Shown in pieces: positions 34,672-42,944 of a DNA stretch of 64,000 bases. This stretch comes from Streptosporangium lutulentum. GTDB lineage: Bacteria; Actinomycetota; Actinomycetes; Streptosporangiales; Streptosporangiaceae. Position numbers and translations under genes: made by a program. The stretch covers positions 9,858,001 to 9,922,000 of the forward strand of contig NZ_JAUSQU010000001.1 of the NCBI RefSeq assembly GCF_030811455.1, in the 5' to 3' direction. Every line of letters begins with the position of its first letter. Within the stretch, counting starts at the first letter, position 1. Under the pieces are notes generated by a model. The model ran no database searches. It was not told the DNA's origin and was given only the letters and a program-made list of their open reading frames with translations.

Positions 34672-35256
34672 TTATGTGAGCCGGGTGAGCCGCGCGCGGT
34701 GGGCGGGCCACTCGTCGTCGAGGATGCTGAAGTAGGCGGTGTCACGCCAGGTGCCGTCCGGGCGGCGCCGGTGGCGGCGCAGCACGCCCTCCGCGACGCC
34801 TCCGATGCGCCGGATCGCGGTCTGGGAGCGGATGTTGAGGATGTCGGTCTTGAGCATGACGCGGTTCGCGCCCAGCTTGTCGAAGGCGTGGTCGATCAGC
34901 AGGATCTTGCACTCGGTGTTCACGGCCGAGCGCCAGACGGTCCTGCCGTACCAGGTCCAGCCGATCTCGATGCTGTCGTCGAATCCGGGGACGTCGTGAT
35001 AGGTGGTCCAGCCGACCGCCCGGCCGGTCTCCTTGAGGATCACCGTGAACGGCACCACGCCGGGCTTCTCGATCAGCCCGGCCGCGATCTCCGTCAGTTC
35101 GGCCTCGCTGTGCGGCGCCGGCGTCGGCATCCAGCGCCACACCTCGTCGTCGCCGCCGCCGGCCAGGAACAGGTCGGGGATGTGGGTGAGGCTCAGCGGC
35201 TCCAGCCGTACGACGTCGCCTTCGAGAGTGACGGGATCAGGTGTGTTCGCGGTCAT
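34672..35256 (-). CDS. GNAT-family N-acetyltransferase (RimJ/RimL type)
   Basis: A 194-residue acetyltransferase. The text starts LEGDVVRLEPLSLTHIPDLF, then IEIGWTWYGRTVWRSAVN for the acetyl-CoA region, and LGANRVMLKTDILNIRSQTA with the conserved Asn/Ser of the RimJ/RimL subgroup. It transfers an acetyl group to a protein N-terminus or small amine. ATG 35256 has AAGG 8 nt upstream. The gene is not clearly linked to its neighbours. Confidence 0.88.
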   Translation of the reverse strand: MTANTPDPVTLEGDVVRLEPLSLTHIPDLFLAGGGDDEVWRWMPTPAPHSEAELTEIAAGLIEKPGVVPFTVILKETGRAVGWTTYHDVPGFDDSIEIGWTWYGRTVWRSAVNTECKILLIDHAFDKLGANRVMLKTDILNIRSQTAIRRIGGVAEGVLRRHRRRPDGTWRDTAYFSILDDEWPAHRARLTRLT

Positions 35257-35336
35257 GAACACGACCTTAGGGCTGAAAGTGGACCTGCTCTAAGGTCCAC
35301 TCCCGCGTGTTTTCTCGGGACCACTCCGGGGTCCGG

Positions 35337-35897
35337 CTAGCTGAGCCTGCGGCCCTGAGCGGAGTCCTCGATCAGCTGTGTGAGGCGCTTCTCCCTGGTC
35401 TCCGGTCTTTTGGCGGCGGTCACCCAGTGCAGCGCCGTCCTGCGATAGCCGGGTGGCTGGCCCTGGAACCATGTCCAGGCGGTCGTCTCGGCCCGGAAGC
35501 GATGCTCCTGTTCCGGGGTCAGGGCGGGGTCCTGGCTCCGCTCGTGGGAGTAGAGGAGGGAGTTCTCCTCGGTGCGCCGCTCGAAGGCGCTGACGCCCGC
35601 GGGATGCATCAAGCCCAGTTCGGTGAGCTCCGCGACCTTGGCGATGTTGACCGCGCTCCACGTGCTGCGGGTTTTCCGCGGGGTGAAGCGGATGGAGTAG
35701 CTCTCGGCGTCGATGGTCCTGCGGACCCCGTCGATCCAGCCGAAGCAGAGAGCCTGGTCAACGGACTCCGGCCAGGTGATGCTGGGACGGCCGGTGCCTT
35801 TCTTAAAGAAACCGACCAGGAGCTCGGTCTCGGTGGTGTGATGCTTCTCCAGCCAGAGGCGGAAGTCTTCTGGGGCGGCGAAGAAGATGGGCTCCAT
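35337..35897 (-). CDS. YdeI/OmpD-associated family protein
   Basis: A 186-residue cytoplasmic protein of the YdeI/OmpD-associated group. Family text: EDFRLWLEKHHTTETELLVGF, partly quoted, then WPESVDQALCFGWIDGVRR and the C-terminal helical part. ATG 35897 is preceded by TATTCT, a -10-like box, 7 nt upstream and no Shine-Dalgarno sequence, which again fits a leaderless mRNA. The biochemical role of the family is poorly known. It is divergent from the acyl-CoA dehydrogenase operon. Confidence 0.85.
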   Translation of the reverse strand: MEPIFFAAPEDFRLWLEKHHTTETELLVGFFKKGTGRPSITWPESVDQALCFGWIDGVRRTIDAESYSIRFTPRKTRSTWSAVNIAKVAELTELGLMHPAGVSAFERRTEENSLLYSHERSQDPALTPEQEHRFRAETTAWTWFQGQPPGYRRTALHWVTAAKRPETREKRLTQLIEDSAQGRRLS

Positions 35898-35972
35898 GCC
35901 GTTCAGAATAGAGGGCGTGTCGACATCCATACCGGCCGGTCGGTACGCTCCTGGAAGACCTGAGGAGGGCCC

Positions 35973-37199
35973 ATGGACTTCGCGTTCGACGCCGAAACCG
36001 AGAAGCTGCGGGGACGGCTGCTCGACTTCATGGATGAATGTGTGTACCCGGCCGAGGAGGCCTTCGAGGCCCAGGCGGCGACAAGCGGCTGGGCCAGTCC
36101 ACCGCTGATGGAGGATCTCAAGGAGGAGGCGCGCAGGCGGGGCCTGTGGAACCTGTTCCTGCCGGGGGAGCACGGCGCGGGGCTGACCAACCTGCAGTAC
36201 GCGCCGCTGGCCGAGATCATGGGCCGCTCACCCCGGATCGCTCCCACCGCGACGAACTGCGCCGCCCCGGACACCGGCAACATGGAGGTCCTCTCCATGT
36301 TCGGCAACGAATGGCAGCGCAAGGAGTGGCTGGAGCCGCTGCTGAACGGGCGGATCCGGTCGGCGTTCGCGATGACCGAGCCCGAGGTGGCGTCCTCGGA
36401 CGCCACGAACATCGCGCTGTCGATCGTCAGGGACGGCTCCGAGTATGTGATCAACGGGCGGAAGTGGTTCGCCTCCGGTGCGATGAACCCCAACTGCAAG
36501 ATCTTCATTGTGATGGGGAAGACCGACCCCGAGGCGTCCTCGCACAGGCAGCAGTCGATGATCCTGGTGCCGCGCGACACACCCGGCATGCACGTCAAGC
36601 GGGGCATGCACGTGTTCGGCTACTCCGACGCCGACCACGGCGGGCACGCCGAGATCGTGTTCGAGGACGTCAGGGTGCCGGTGGACAACCTGATCGGGGA
36701 GGAGGGCGGCGGTTTCTCGATCGCCCAGGCCCGCCTCGGACCGGGACGGATCCACCACTGCATGCGGCTGATCGGGATGGCCGAGCGGGCCGTCGAGCTG
36801 ATGTGCGCGCGAACCCTGTCCCGGAGCACGTTCGGCACGCCGATCGCCCAGCAGGGGGTCGTCCAGGACTGGATCGCCGAGTCGCGGGTGAGGATCGAGC
36901 AGCTTCGCCTGCTCGTGCTGAAGACCGCCTGGCTGATGGACACCGTCGGCAACCGAGGGGCCCACACCGAGATCCAGATCATCAAGATCGCCACTCCGCG
37001 CGACGTGGAGTGGATCCTGGACAAGGCGATCCAGGCCCACGGCGCCGGCGGCGTCAGCCAGGACTTCCCGCTGGCGGCCCTCTGGGCGGGGGCGCGGTCC
37101 CTGAGGCTCGCCGACGGACCAGACGAGGTGCACAAGCGCTCCCTCGCCTACCGGGAGCTCAAGAAACACATGGCGCCTCCGGCGGCTCCCCGCGACTGA
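35973..37199 (+). CDS. Acyl-CoA dehydrogenase (ACAD10/11-like)
   Basis: A 408-residue flavoprotein. The FAD/substrate region reads SAFAMTEPEVASSDATN, the middle beta domain includes GRKWFASGAMNPNCK, and the C-terminal helical domain holds GRIHHCMRLIGMAERAVELM and AHGAGGVSQDFPLA. It oxidises an acyl-CoA to the 2-enoyl-CoA. GAGGAGG precedes the ATG. It is the first gene of a run of three acyl-CoA dehydrogenase genes that should act on the same or successive acyl chains. The TetR gene at 39845 may control the run. Confidence 0.92.
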   Translation: MDFAFDAETEKLRGRLLDFMDECVYPAEEAFEAQAATSGWASPPLMEDLKEEARRRGLWNLFLPGEHGAGLTNLQYAPLAEIMGRSPRIAPTATNCAAPDTGNMEVLSMFGNEWQRKEWLEPLLNGRIRSAFAMTEPEVASSDATNIALSIVRDGSEYVINGRKWFASGAMNPNCKIFIVMGKTDPEASSHRQQSMILVPRDTPGMHVKRGMHVFGYSDADHGGHAEIVFEDVRVPVDNLIGEEGGGFSIAQARLGPGRIHHCMRLIGMAERAVELMCARTLSRSTFGTPIAQQGVVQDWIAESRVRIEQLRLLVLKTAWLMDTVGNRGAHTEIQIIKIATPRDVEWILDKAIQAHGAGGVSQDFPLAALWAGARSLRLADGPDEVHKRSLAYRELKKHMAPPAAPRD

Positions 37200-37241
37200 A
37201 GCCGATGGTCTCCGTTCCAGAATCCCGTTGAAGGAGTGTTC

Positions 37242-38417
37242 GTGGCATTGGACGAAAAGGCGATCCAGGAGCGCGTCTCCGCGTTCCTGGCCGAGCATGA
37301 TCCCACCGGGGACCGGCTGGAGTTCCTGCGAGCCAGGTTCGACGCCGGGCTGGCCTGGGTGCACTTCCCCGAGGGCCTCGGCGGGCTCGGCGCCCCCCGC
37401 GAGTTGCAGAACGTCGTGGAGCGGGAGCTCGCGGACACCCCGCAGATCACCCCGGGGGTGCAGACGATCGGGCTGGGAATGGCGGCGCCGACGATCCTGA
37501 CGTTCGGCACCGACGAGCAGCGGAAACGGTTCCTGCGCCCGCTGTGGACGGGCGAGGAGATCTGGTGCCAGCTCTTCAGCGAGCCCGGCGCCGGATCGGA
37601 CCTGGCGACGCTGGGCACGCGCGCGGTCAGGGACGGTGACGAGTGGGTCGTGGACGGGCAGAAGGTGTGGACCTCCGGGGCCCACCACTCCCGGTGGGCG
37701 ATCCTGGTCGCCAGGACCGACGTGGACGTGCCGAAGCACCGGGGGCTCACCTACTTCGTGTGCGACATGCACGCCCCCGGCGTCGAGGTCAGGCCGCTCC
37801 GGCAGATCACCGGGGAGGCCGAGTTCAACGAGGTCTTCCTGACGGGGGTACGGCTCGACGACTCTCTGCGGCTGGGCGAGGTGGGCGACGGCTGGCGGGT
37901 CGCCCAGACCACGCTCATGAACGAGCGGGTGGCGATCGGCGGCGCGCCGGTCCGGCGAGGTGGCGGCATGGTCGGCCTGGTCGCCGAGACCTGGCGCGCC
38001 CGGCCCGAGCTGCGCACCCACGACCTGCACCAGCGCCTGCTGCGGCTGTGGGTGGAGGCGGAGGTGACCCGGCTGGCCGGGACGCGGCTCCGTGAGCAGT
38101 TGTCCGCCGGGCAGCCGGGACCGGAGGGCTCCGGCATGAAGCTCTCCTTCGCCACGCTCAACCAGGCGTTGTCCGGGCTGGACCTGGAGATGCGGGGGGA
38201 GGAGGGGCTGACCTACGACGACTGGTCCTTCCGCCGCTCCGACAGCGTGGACTTCTTCGGCCGGGGCCCCGGCTACCGCTACCTGCGCGCGAAGGGCAAC
38301 TCGATCGAGGGCGGCACCTCGGAGATCCTGCGCAACATCGTCGCCGAGCGCGTGCTCGGCCTGCCGTCCGAGCCCCGCGTCGACAAGGACGTCCCCTGGA
38401 AGGATCTTCCCCGATGA
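37242..38417 (+). CDS. Acyl-CoA dehydrogenase
   Basis: A 391-residue acyl-CoA dehydrogenase. Motifs: WCQLFSEPGAGSDLATL (flavin-binding middle domain), DGQKVWTSGAHHSRWAI, and RAKGNSIEGGTSEILRNIVA near the end, which carries the FAD-contacting Gly-rich turn. The GTG at 37242 lies 5 nt after AAGGAG; a GTG two codons earlier overlaps that site and is less likely. It resembles the heteromeric ChsE/FadE dehydrogenases, where two different subunits form one enzyme. The adjacent gene at 38502 would be the partner; this pairing is inferred from order. Confidence 0.92.
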   Translation: MALDEKAIQERVSAFLAEHDPTGDRLEFLRARFDAGLAWVHFPEGLGGLGAPRELQNVVERELADTPQITPGVQTIGLGMAAPTILTFGTDEQRKRFLRPLWTGEEIWCQLFSEPGAGSDLATLGTRAVRDGDEWVVDGQKVWTSGAHHSRWAILVARTDVDVPKHRGLTYFVCDMHAPGVEVRPLRQITGEAEFNEVFLTGVRLDDSLRLGEVGDGWRVAQTTLMNERVAIGGAPVRRGGGMVGLVAETWRARPELRTHDLHQRLLRLWVEAEVTRLAGTRLREQLSAGQPGPEGSGMKLSFATLNQALSGLDLEMRGEEGLTYDDWSFRRSDSVDFFGRGPGYRYLRAKGNSIEGGTSEILRNIVAERVLGLPSEPRVDKDVPWKDLPR

Positions 38418-38494
38418 CACGGAGCGAGCCCGACGCAGTGAGTGGAGTGGGTCGCGAGGAACGAGCGGGCCGCGTAGCGAATGAGGAGTGGTGA
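38414..38494 (+). CDS. Possible 26-residue linking peptide between acyl-CoA dehydrogenase genes
   Basis: A short open frame starting with an ATG that overlaps the previous stop (ATGA). It reads MTRSEPDAVSGVGREERAGR and ends VANEEW. The DNA is rich in GAGCGA-type purine repeats and all frames are open. It may only bridge the two dehydrogenase genes by coupled translation or be a repetitive spacer element. No family is recognised. Confidence 0.3.
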   Translation: MTRSEPDAVSGVGREERAGRVANEEW

Positions 38495-38501
38495 GCGACC
38501 A

Positions 38502-39608
38502 GTGACGCTGCTGTATACCGAGGTCGAGGAGGAGCTCCGGGCCTCCGTGCGGGATCTGCTCGCGGACCGTTGCGGACCCGATGCCGTGCTGAAGAGGGTC
38601 GAGTCGGCGACGCCGTACGACATGGACCTCTGGAAGACTCTGTCCCGGGAGATCGGGGTGGCCGGCCTGCTCGTGCCGGAGGAGTACGGCGGGGCGGGGG
38701 CGTCGGCGCGGGAGGTCGCGGTCGTGCTGGAGGAACTGGGGCGGTCGGTGGCGCCGGTCCCGTTCCTCACCAGTGCGGTGCTCGCCACGAAAGCCCTGCT
38801 GCAGGCCGGTGAGAAGAACCTGATCCAGGAGCTCGCCTCGGGGGAGACCACCGCGGCGCTCGCGGTGTCGATGGTGGCCTCGCCGTACCGGCCGCTGCCG
38901 GAGACCGTCACCGTCACGGACGGGCGGCTCCTGAACGGGGAGGTCCGGGCGGTGGCGGGCGCGGATGTGGCCGACGTGCTGCTCGTGCCCGTCGGGACGG
39001 CGCTCTACGCGGTGCGGGCCGAGAACGTCCGGGTCGACGTGGTGCCGTCACTGGACCTGACCCGGCCGATCGCCACCGTCACGTTCTCGGACACTCCCGG
39101 TGAGGCGATCGGTGCTTTCGACGCGCGGCGGGTGCTGAGCTTCGGCGCGGGCCTGCTCGCCTCCGAGCAACTCGGGGTCGCCGAGTGGTGCCTGAGCACG
39201 ACGCTCTCCTACATCAAGGAGCGTCACCAGTTCGCCCGGCCGGTCGGCTCCTTCCAGGCGATCAAGCACCGGATGGCCGATCTCTGGCTGGACGTGGTGC
39301 GCGCCCGCGCCGCCGCGAGGAACGCCGCCGACCTGCTGGCCGCGGATTCGGGACCGGACGCGTCCCACGACGCGGAGGCCGTCCAGGGCCGCGAACTGGC
39401 GGCGGCGGTGGCCACGTCCTGGTGTTCGGAGGTGGCGGTGCACGTGGCCGAGGAGAGCGTGCAGCTCCACGGCGGGATCGGGATGACCTGGGAGCACCCG
39501 CTGCACCTCTATCTCAAGCGCGCCAAATCCACCGAGATCGCGCTCGGCAGCCCCGGTGCCCACCGGGACGCCCTGGCGGCCCTGGCGGACCTGCCCGGCC
39601 CGGCCTGA
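38502..39608 (+). CDS. Acyl-CoA dehydrogenase, partner-subunit type
   Basis: A 368-residue acyl-CoA dehydrogenase. The N-terminal helical domain includes GVAGLLVPEEYGGAGASARE; the C-terminal domain holds YIKERHQFARPVGSFQAIKH and ESVQLHGGIGMTWEHPLHLY, with the last Gly-rich turn of the family. The typical middle-domain TEP/GSD motif is weak or missing, as in non-catalytic partner subunits of FadE heteromers. A GTG start at 38502 is chosen; an in-frame ATG at 38481 would sit on the GAGGAG itself. A strong terminator follows. Confidence 0.9.
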   Translation: MTLLYTEVEEELRASVRDLLADRCGPDAVLKRVESATPYDMDLWKTLSREIGVAGLLVPEEYGGAGASAREVAVVLEELGRSVAPVPFLTSAVLATKALLQAGEKNLIQELASGETTAALAVSMVASPYRPLPETVTVTDGRLLNGEVRAVAGADVADVLLVPVGTALYAVRAENVRVDVVPSLDLTRPIATVTFSDTPGEAIGAFDARRVLSFGAGLLASEQLGVAEWCLSTTLSYIKERHQFARPVGSFQAIKHRMADLWLDVVRARAAARNAADLLAADSGPDASHDAEAVQGRELAAAVATSWCSEVAVHVAEESVQLHGGIGMTWEHPLHLYLKRAKSTEIALGSPGAHRDALAALADLPGPA

Positions 39609-39623
39609 CCGCACGTCGACGCG

Positions 39624-39652
39624 ATGACCTCCGGCTCCGTGCCGGAGGTCAT
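39624..39652 (+). terminator. Strong terminator after the acyl-CoA dehydrogenase operon
   Basis: Perfect 12-bp stem ATGACCTCCGGC / GCCGGAGGTCAT with a 5-nt loop, followed by CGTGCTTT. Confidence 0.8.
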
Positions 39653-39699
39653 CGTGCTTTCATGCCGTACAGCAGGATGCCGATGATGCGGGCGGGGAG

Positions 39700-39885
39700 A
39701 TGACGTCGGAGGCGGTCGTCAGGACCGCGCTGCGCGCGCTTGACCGCGATCGGGGTTACGTGGTCCCCGGGCTGGGCAACTCCGTCCAGGCCCATCTCAT
39801 GTCGAAGCTGCCGCGCAGGCTCGTCGCCCTGCTCGGGCGGAGGGTCACTCGGGGAGTGCCGGCCGATCCGGTCGCAGCGAGGTGA
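39700..39885 (+). pseudogene. Short-chain dehydrogenase C-terminal remnant
   Basis: A 61-codon frame whose text (VVRTALRALDRDRGYVVPGL, then GNSVQAHLMSKLPRRLVALL) matches the C-terminal end of short-chain dehydrogenases, where ALRALDRGRxYVVPG is usual. The Rossmann fold and active site are absent. The 3' end overlaps the convergent TetR gene. It is best read as the leftover of a gene removed during rearrangement. Confidence 0.55.
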
Positions 39886-40447
39886 GCAGCAGGTCGGCGA
39901 AGTGCGCCCCGAGTTCGGCGCCGGAGAGCGCGCCCTCCGTGCTGTACCAGGTGCCCAGGTGGTGGACGGAGCCGAAGAAGAAGTCGACGACGATGTCGGC
40001 GGGGGTGTCGGACCTGAAGGTGCCCTCGCGCTGCCCCTCGGTGATCAGGTCGCGAAAGCGCTCGTGGTAGAGGCGCCGCTCGGCGCGGACGCTCTTGCGG
40101 GTGTCGGGCGCGAGCAGGTGCATCGAGCGGAAGAAGATCTTGGAGTCGTTCAGGTTGGCCACGGTGGTCGTCACGACATCGGAGGCGGCGGCGTAGAGGC
40201 GCTCGGCCACCGGCCCCGGGCCGGCGGCGAAGTGGGTGAGGCGCTCCATCTGCATGCGCAGTACCCGCCCGTAGATCTCGTGGAGCAGGTCGTCTTTGGA
40301 GTCGAAGTAGTGGTACATGGCACCCTTGGTGACGCCGGCCGCCGCCACGACCTCCTGCACCGACGTGCTCTCGAAACCTTGCTCGGCGAACAGGCGAGTG
40401 GCCTCGCTGAGCAGGCGCTGCCGTACCGGCTCCTGGTCCTGAGTCAT
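39845..40447 (-). CDS. TetR-family regulator
   Basis: A 200-residue regulator. The helix-turn-helix is at residues 8-55 (LLSEATRLFAEQGFESTSVQ, EVVAAAGVTKGAMYHYFDSK), and the C-terminal domain fits the TetR_C group of acyl-CoA-related repressors. ATG 40447 follows GGGGGG at 4 nt. A palindrome at 40479-40492 directly upstream is its likely operator. It is encoded convergently to the acyl-CoA dehydrogenase run, which it may control. Confidence 0.9.
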   Translation of the reverse strand: MTQDQEPVRQRLLSEATRLFAEQGFESTSVQEVVAAAGVTKGAMYHYFDSKDDLLHEIYGRVLRMQMERLTHFAAGPGPVAERLYAAASDVVTTTVANLNDSKIFFRSMHLLAPDTRKSVRAERRLYHERFRDLITEGQREGTFRSDTPADIVVDFFFGSVHHLGTWYSTEGALSGAELGAHFADLLLTSLRPDRPALPE

Positions 40448-40478
40448 CCATCCCCCCTGGTGTGGTGCGGCCAAGCAT

Positions 40479-40492
40479 ACCGACTGGTCGGT
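40479..40492. promoter_or_regulatory. Palindromic operator upstream of the TetR gene
   Basis: Perfect inverted repeat ACCGAC-TG-GTCGGT, 32 bp upstream of the TetR start, a typical format for TetR repressors of lipid genes. Confidence 0.6.
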
Positions 40493-40588
40493 TGAGCCGC
40501 TGGCGGGGTGGCTGGGTTGTGTTACTTTCATCACCTTCGGATAGCTGGAGCCCCCACTTGGGTATCCCCAGTCCGAGGGATCTTCAGC

Positions 40589-41401
40589 GTGGCAGATCCG
40601 TTCCCCTTCTCATCCACCGTTCGAGCCTCCAGGGGGTTCGCTTTGCCAGGCGGATCTATCTACGTGACACCTGTCGACCAGGTCCACGGACTGTCGCCCC
40701 AGGTCATGTACGAGCAGTTCTGGCTCAAGGAAGCCGCTCAGCGAAGGAAGATGACCGGGGTCAAGGCCGCGGCCGGACTGGTGGTGGGCGTCGCCCTGGC
40801 CTACCGGTTCAACCTCTCCGCTCCCGTCGTCGGGCTCCTGTTCGGTCTCCTCGTCGGAGCCGGTGACATGTTCTGGAACTGGCGGACGCACGACGCCACG
40901 GCGGTCTGGCGTGGAAAGCGCCGGGGCGACGTCATCACCGGCAAGCTGCTGCGCCGCAGGCTCCGCAGACGCGGCTATCACATCCTCGAAGGCCGCGCGG
41001 TGCCGGGGAAGGCCTCGATCGACCACCTCGTCATCGGTCCCGGCGGAATCTGGGTGGTCGACAACGAGGCGTGGGATCCCGAGACCGAGATCGCCCGGTA
41101 CGGTGACCGGCTGTTCCTCGGCGAGAAGTACGGGTCGAAGGTGGCCAAGGCGCTCGTCGAGGTCTCCGAATCGCTGGCCGAGGTGCTGTCCCGTGAGTCG
41201 GGCATCCCCGTGACGATCGAGCCGCTGCTCGCCGTGCACGGCGGGGTGATCAGGCGCTCGGTCACCGCGGAGGGCCTCACCCTGCTCAAGCCGCGGCTGG
41301 TGGTGCGCTGGATCCTGAACGGGCCGCGTGCGGAGTTCGACGAGTCCCAGGTGGAGGTGCTCGCCCGGACCGCCGCCCGGGTACTGCGCCGGATGAGCTG
41401 A
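40589..41401 (+). CDS. NERD-domain protein (nuclease-related domain)
   Basis: A 270-residue protein. One or two helices (residues about 50-90) precede a NERD domain from about 110: GDVITGKLLRRRLRRRGYHI, then IDHLVIGPGGIWVVDNEAWD and the following Lys-rich strand. The D-(x)n-D/E-x-K-like pattern of restriction-type nucleases is partly visible (DHLVIGPGGIWVVDNEAW). The GTG 40589 has GAGGGA 8 nt upstream; longer in-frame starts have no ribosome-binding site. NERD proteins are thought to act on DNA but remain largely uncharacterised. Confidence 0.8.
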   Translation: MADPFPFSSTVRASRGFALPGGSIYVTPVDQVHGLSPQVMYEQFWLKEAAQRRKMTGVKAAAGLVVGVALAYRFNLSAPVVGLLFGLLVGAGDMFWNWRTHDATAVWRGKRRGDVITGKLLRRRLRRRGYHILEGRAVPGKASIDHLVIGPGGIWVVDNEAWDPETEIARYGDRLFLGEKYGSKVAKALVEVSESLAEVLSRESGIPVTIEPLLAVHGGVIRRSVTAEGLTLLKPRLVVRWILNGPRAEFDESQVEVLARTAARVLRRMS

Positions 41402-41957
41402 CCTACACGGATACCGACGCTCCGTGACCACGGAGCGCCCTCCGGCCGGGAGGCACGGCTTCCCGCGGGGCGCTCCGGCATCGGCGTCCCGATGACGTGC
41501 CGGGCATTCCGCCGAGCATCGGCGCCCGACGGGGTTCGATCATGCGAGCCCGGGTGGCGCCTTCGCGTACCTGGCACGGAACCTGGGCGGGCGGCGCACG
41601 AGGTGACCCCGCTCGACCTCTTCCGGACGTCCATGAGCGGCGTCGTCCGCATCTTCGTCCCGGCGGCCGGGAACACCGCGGCCGAGAACATCGTGGCCGG
41701 GGACCTCGCCCCGCCAGGGGGCCGGCGCCCTGCCTCCATCTCATCGTCGAGTTCGCACGGTCCATCGCCGCCGGCGAGCACCCGGGCGACGAGTCCGCCA
41801 TCCTGCCGACCGCCGCCGGTCACCTGGACCGATGTGCGACGTCTCGTTGCGCGGTAAATATATTGCGCCGGTTGTACGAACTATTGCAAAATCTAGTTCC
41901 GAATATCCCACTCTCTATGGGTACCGTGACTGGTCGTACCGCGAATACGAGGTGTCC
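41402..41957. other. Intergenic region before the DrrA-type ABC exporter
   Basis: 556 bp without a supported gene. Open frames exist at 41497-41857 but match nothing I know and have no ribosome-binding site. The segment 41855-41925 is clearly AT-rich and probably holds the exporter promoter. A stretch at 41740-41790 can be read as VEFARSIAAGEHPGDESA, which may be an oxidoreductase remnant, but this is weak. Confidence 0.4.
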
Positions 41958-42935
41958 ATGGCAGGCGACGGCAGCGAGACACCACTGATTCAGGCGGAGG
42001 GGCTCGGGAAGACGTACCCGCCCAGGGACAGGCGGGGCACCGCGTTCCGGGCCGTGGCGGGGATCGACTTCCACGTCAACCGGGGAGAGGCCTTCGGGTT
42101 CCTCGGCCCCAACGGGGCGGGCAAGTCCTCGACGATGCGCATGCTCGGCTGTGTCTCCCCGGCCACCGAGGGAACCCTGCGGATCCTCGGCATGGACCCC
42201 GCGCGCGACGGCCGGAAGATCCGGGCGCGCCTGGGAGTGGTCCCGCAGGACGACGTCCTGGACCCCGATCTCACCGTGCGCGAGAACCTGACGATGTACG
42301 GCCTCTACTTCGGGCTGCCCCGCCGGGTGATCAGGGAGCGCACGGAGCGGCTGCTGGAGTTCGCGCAGCTGGAGGAGAAGGCGGGCGAGGCGCTGGGGGC
42401 GCTGTCCGGCGGCATGCGGCGGCGGCTGACGATCGCCCGCTCCCTGATCAACGAGCCGGACATCCTCCTGCTCGACGAGCCGACCACCGGGCTCGACCCG
42501 CAGGCCAGGCACGTGCTGTGGGACCGGCTGTTCAGGCTGAAGCAGCAGGGGGTGACGCTGCTGCTCACCACCCACTACATGGACGAGGCCGAGCAGTTGT
42601 GCGACCGCCTGGTGGTGATGGACAAGGGGCTCATCGCGGACGAGGGATCACCCCAGGAGCTCATCCGGCGGCACTCGACGCGCGAGGTCCTGGAGCTGAG
42701 GTTCCGGATCGACGAGCACGAGCAGGCCGCGGAGAAGCTCCACGACCTGGTCCGCCCCGGCGAGGGGGAGCGGGTGGAGGTGTTGCCCGACCGGGTGCTG
42801 GTCTACACGCACGACGGCGAGGCGGCGCTGGCCGCGGTCACCGTCGCGCGGATGACCCCGATCACCGCCCTCGTACGGAGATCGACGCTGGAGGACGTGT
42901 TCCTGCGTCTGTCCGGCCGGACCCTGACGGACTGA
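41958..42935 (+). CDS. DrrA/NodI-type ABC exporter ATP-binding protein
   Basis: A 325-residue ATPase. Walker A GPNGAGKSS, Q-loop VVPQDDVL, signature LSGGMRRRLTIARSL, Walker B ILLLDEPTTGLD, H-loop TTHYMDEAEQ. A C-terminal DrrA extension of about 90 residues follows. It powers two ABC-2 permeases encoded directly after it. ATG 41958 has GAGGTG close by; a GTG two codons earlier is possible. DrrA/NodI systems export lipophilic compounds such as drugs or lipids; the cargo here is unknown. Confidence 0.92.
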   Translation: MAGDGSETPLIQAEGLGKTYPPRDRRGTAFRAVAGIDFHVNRGEAFGFLGPNGAGKSSTMRMLGCVSPATEGTLRILGMDPARDGRKIRARLGVVPQDDVLDPDLTVRENLTMYGLYFGLPRRVIRERTERLLEFAQLEEKAGEALGALSGGMRRRLTIARSLINEPDILLLDEPTTGLDPQARHVLWDRLFRLKQQGVTLLLTTHYMDEAEQLCDRLVVMDKGLIADEGSPQELIRRHSTREVLELRFRIDEHEQAAEKLHDLVRPGEGERVEVLPDRVLVYTHDGEAALAAVTVARMTPITALVRRSTLEDVFLRLSGRTLTD

Positions 42936-42944
42936 GGCGGACAC

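Noticed and set aside
41492-41857. 121-codon open frame before the DrrA-type exporter
   Set aside because: No ribosome-binding site, no recognisable domain, and a second equally long frame overlaps it. Treated as non-coding.
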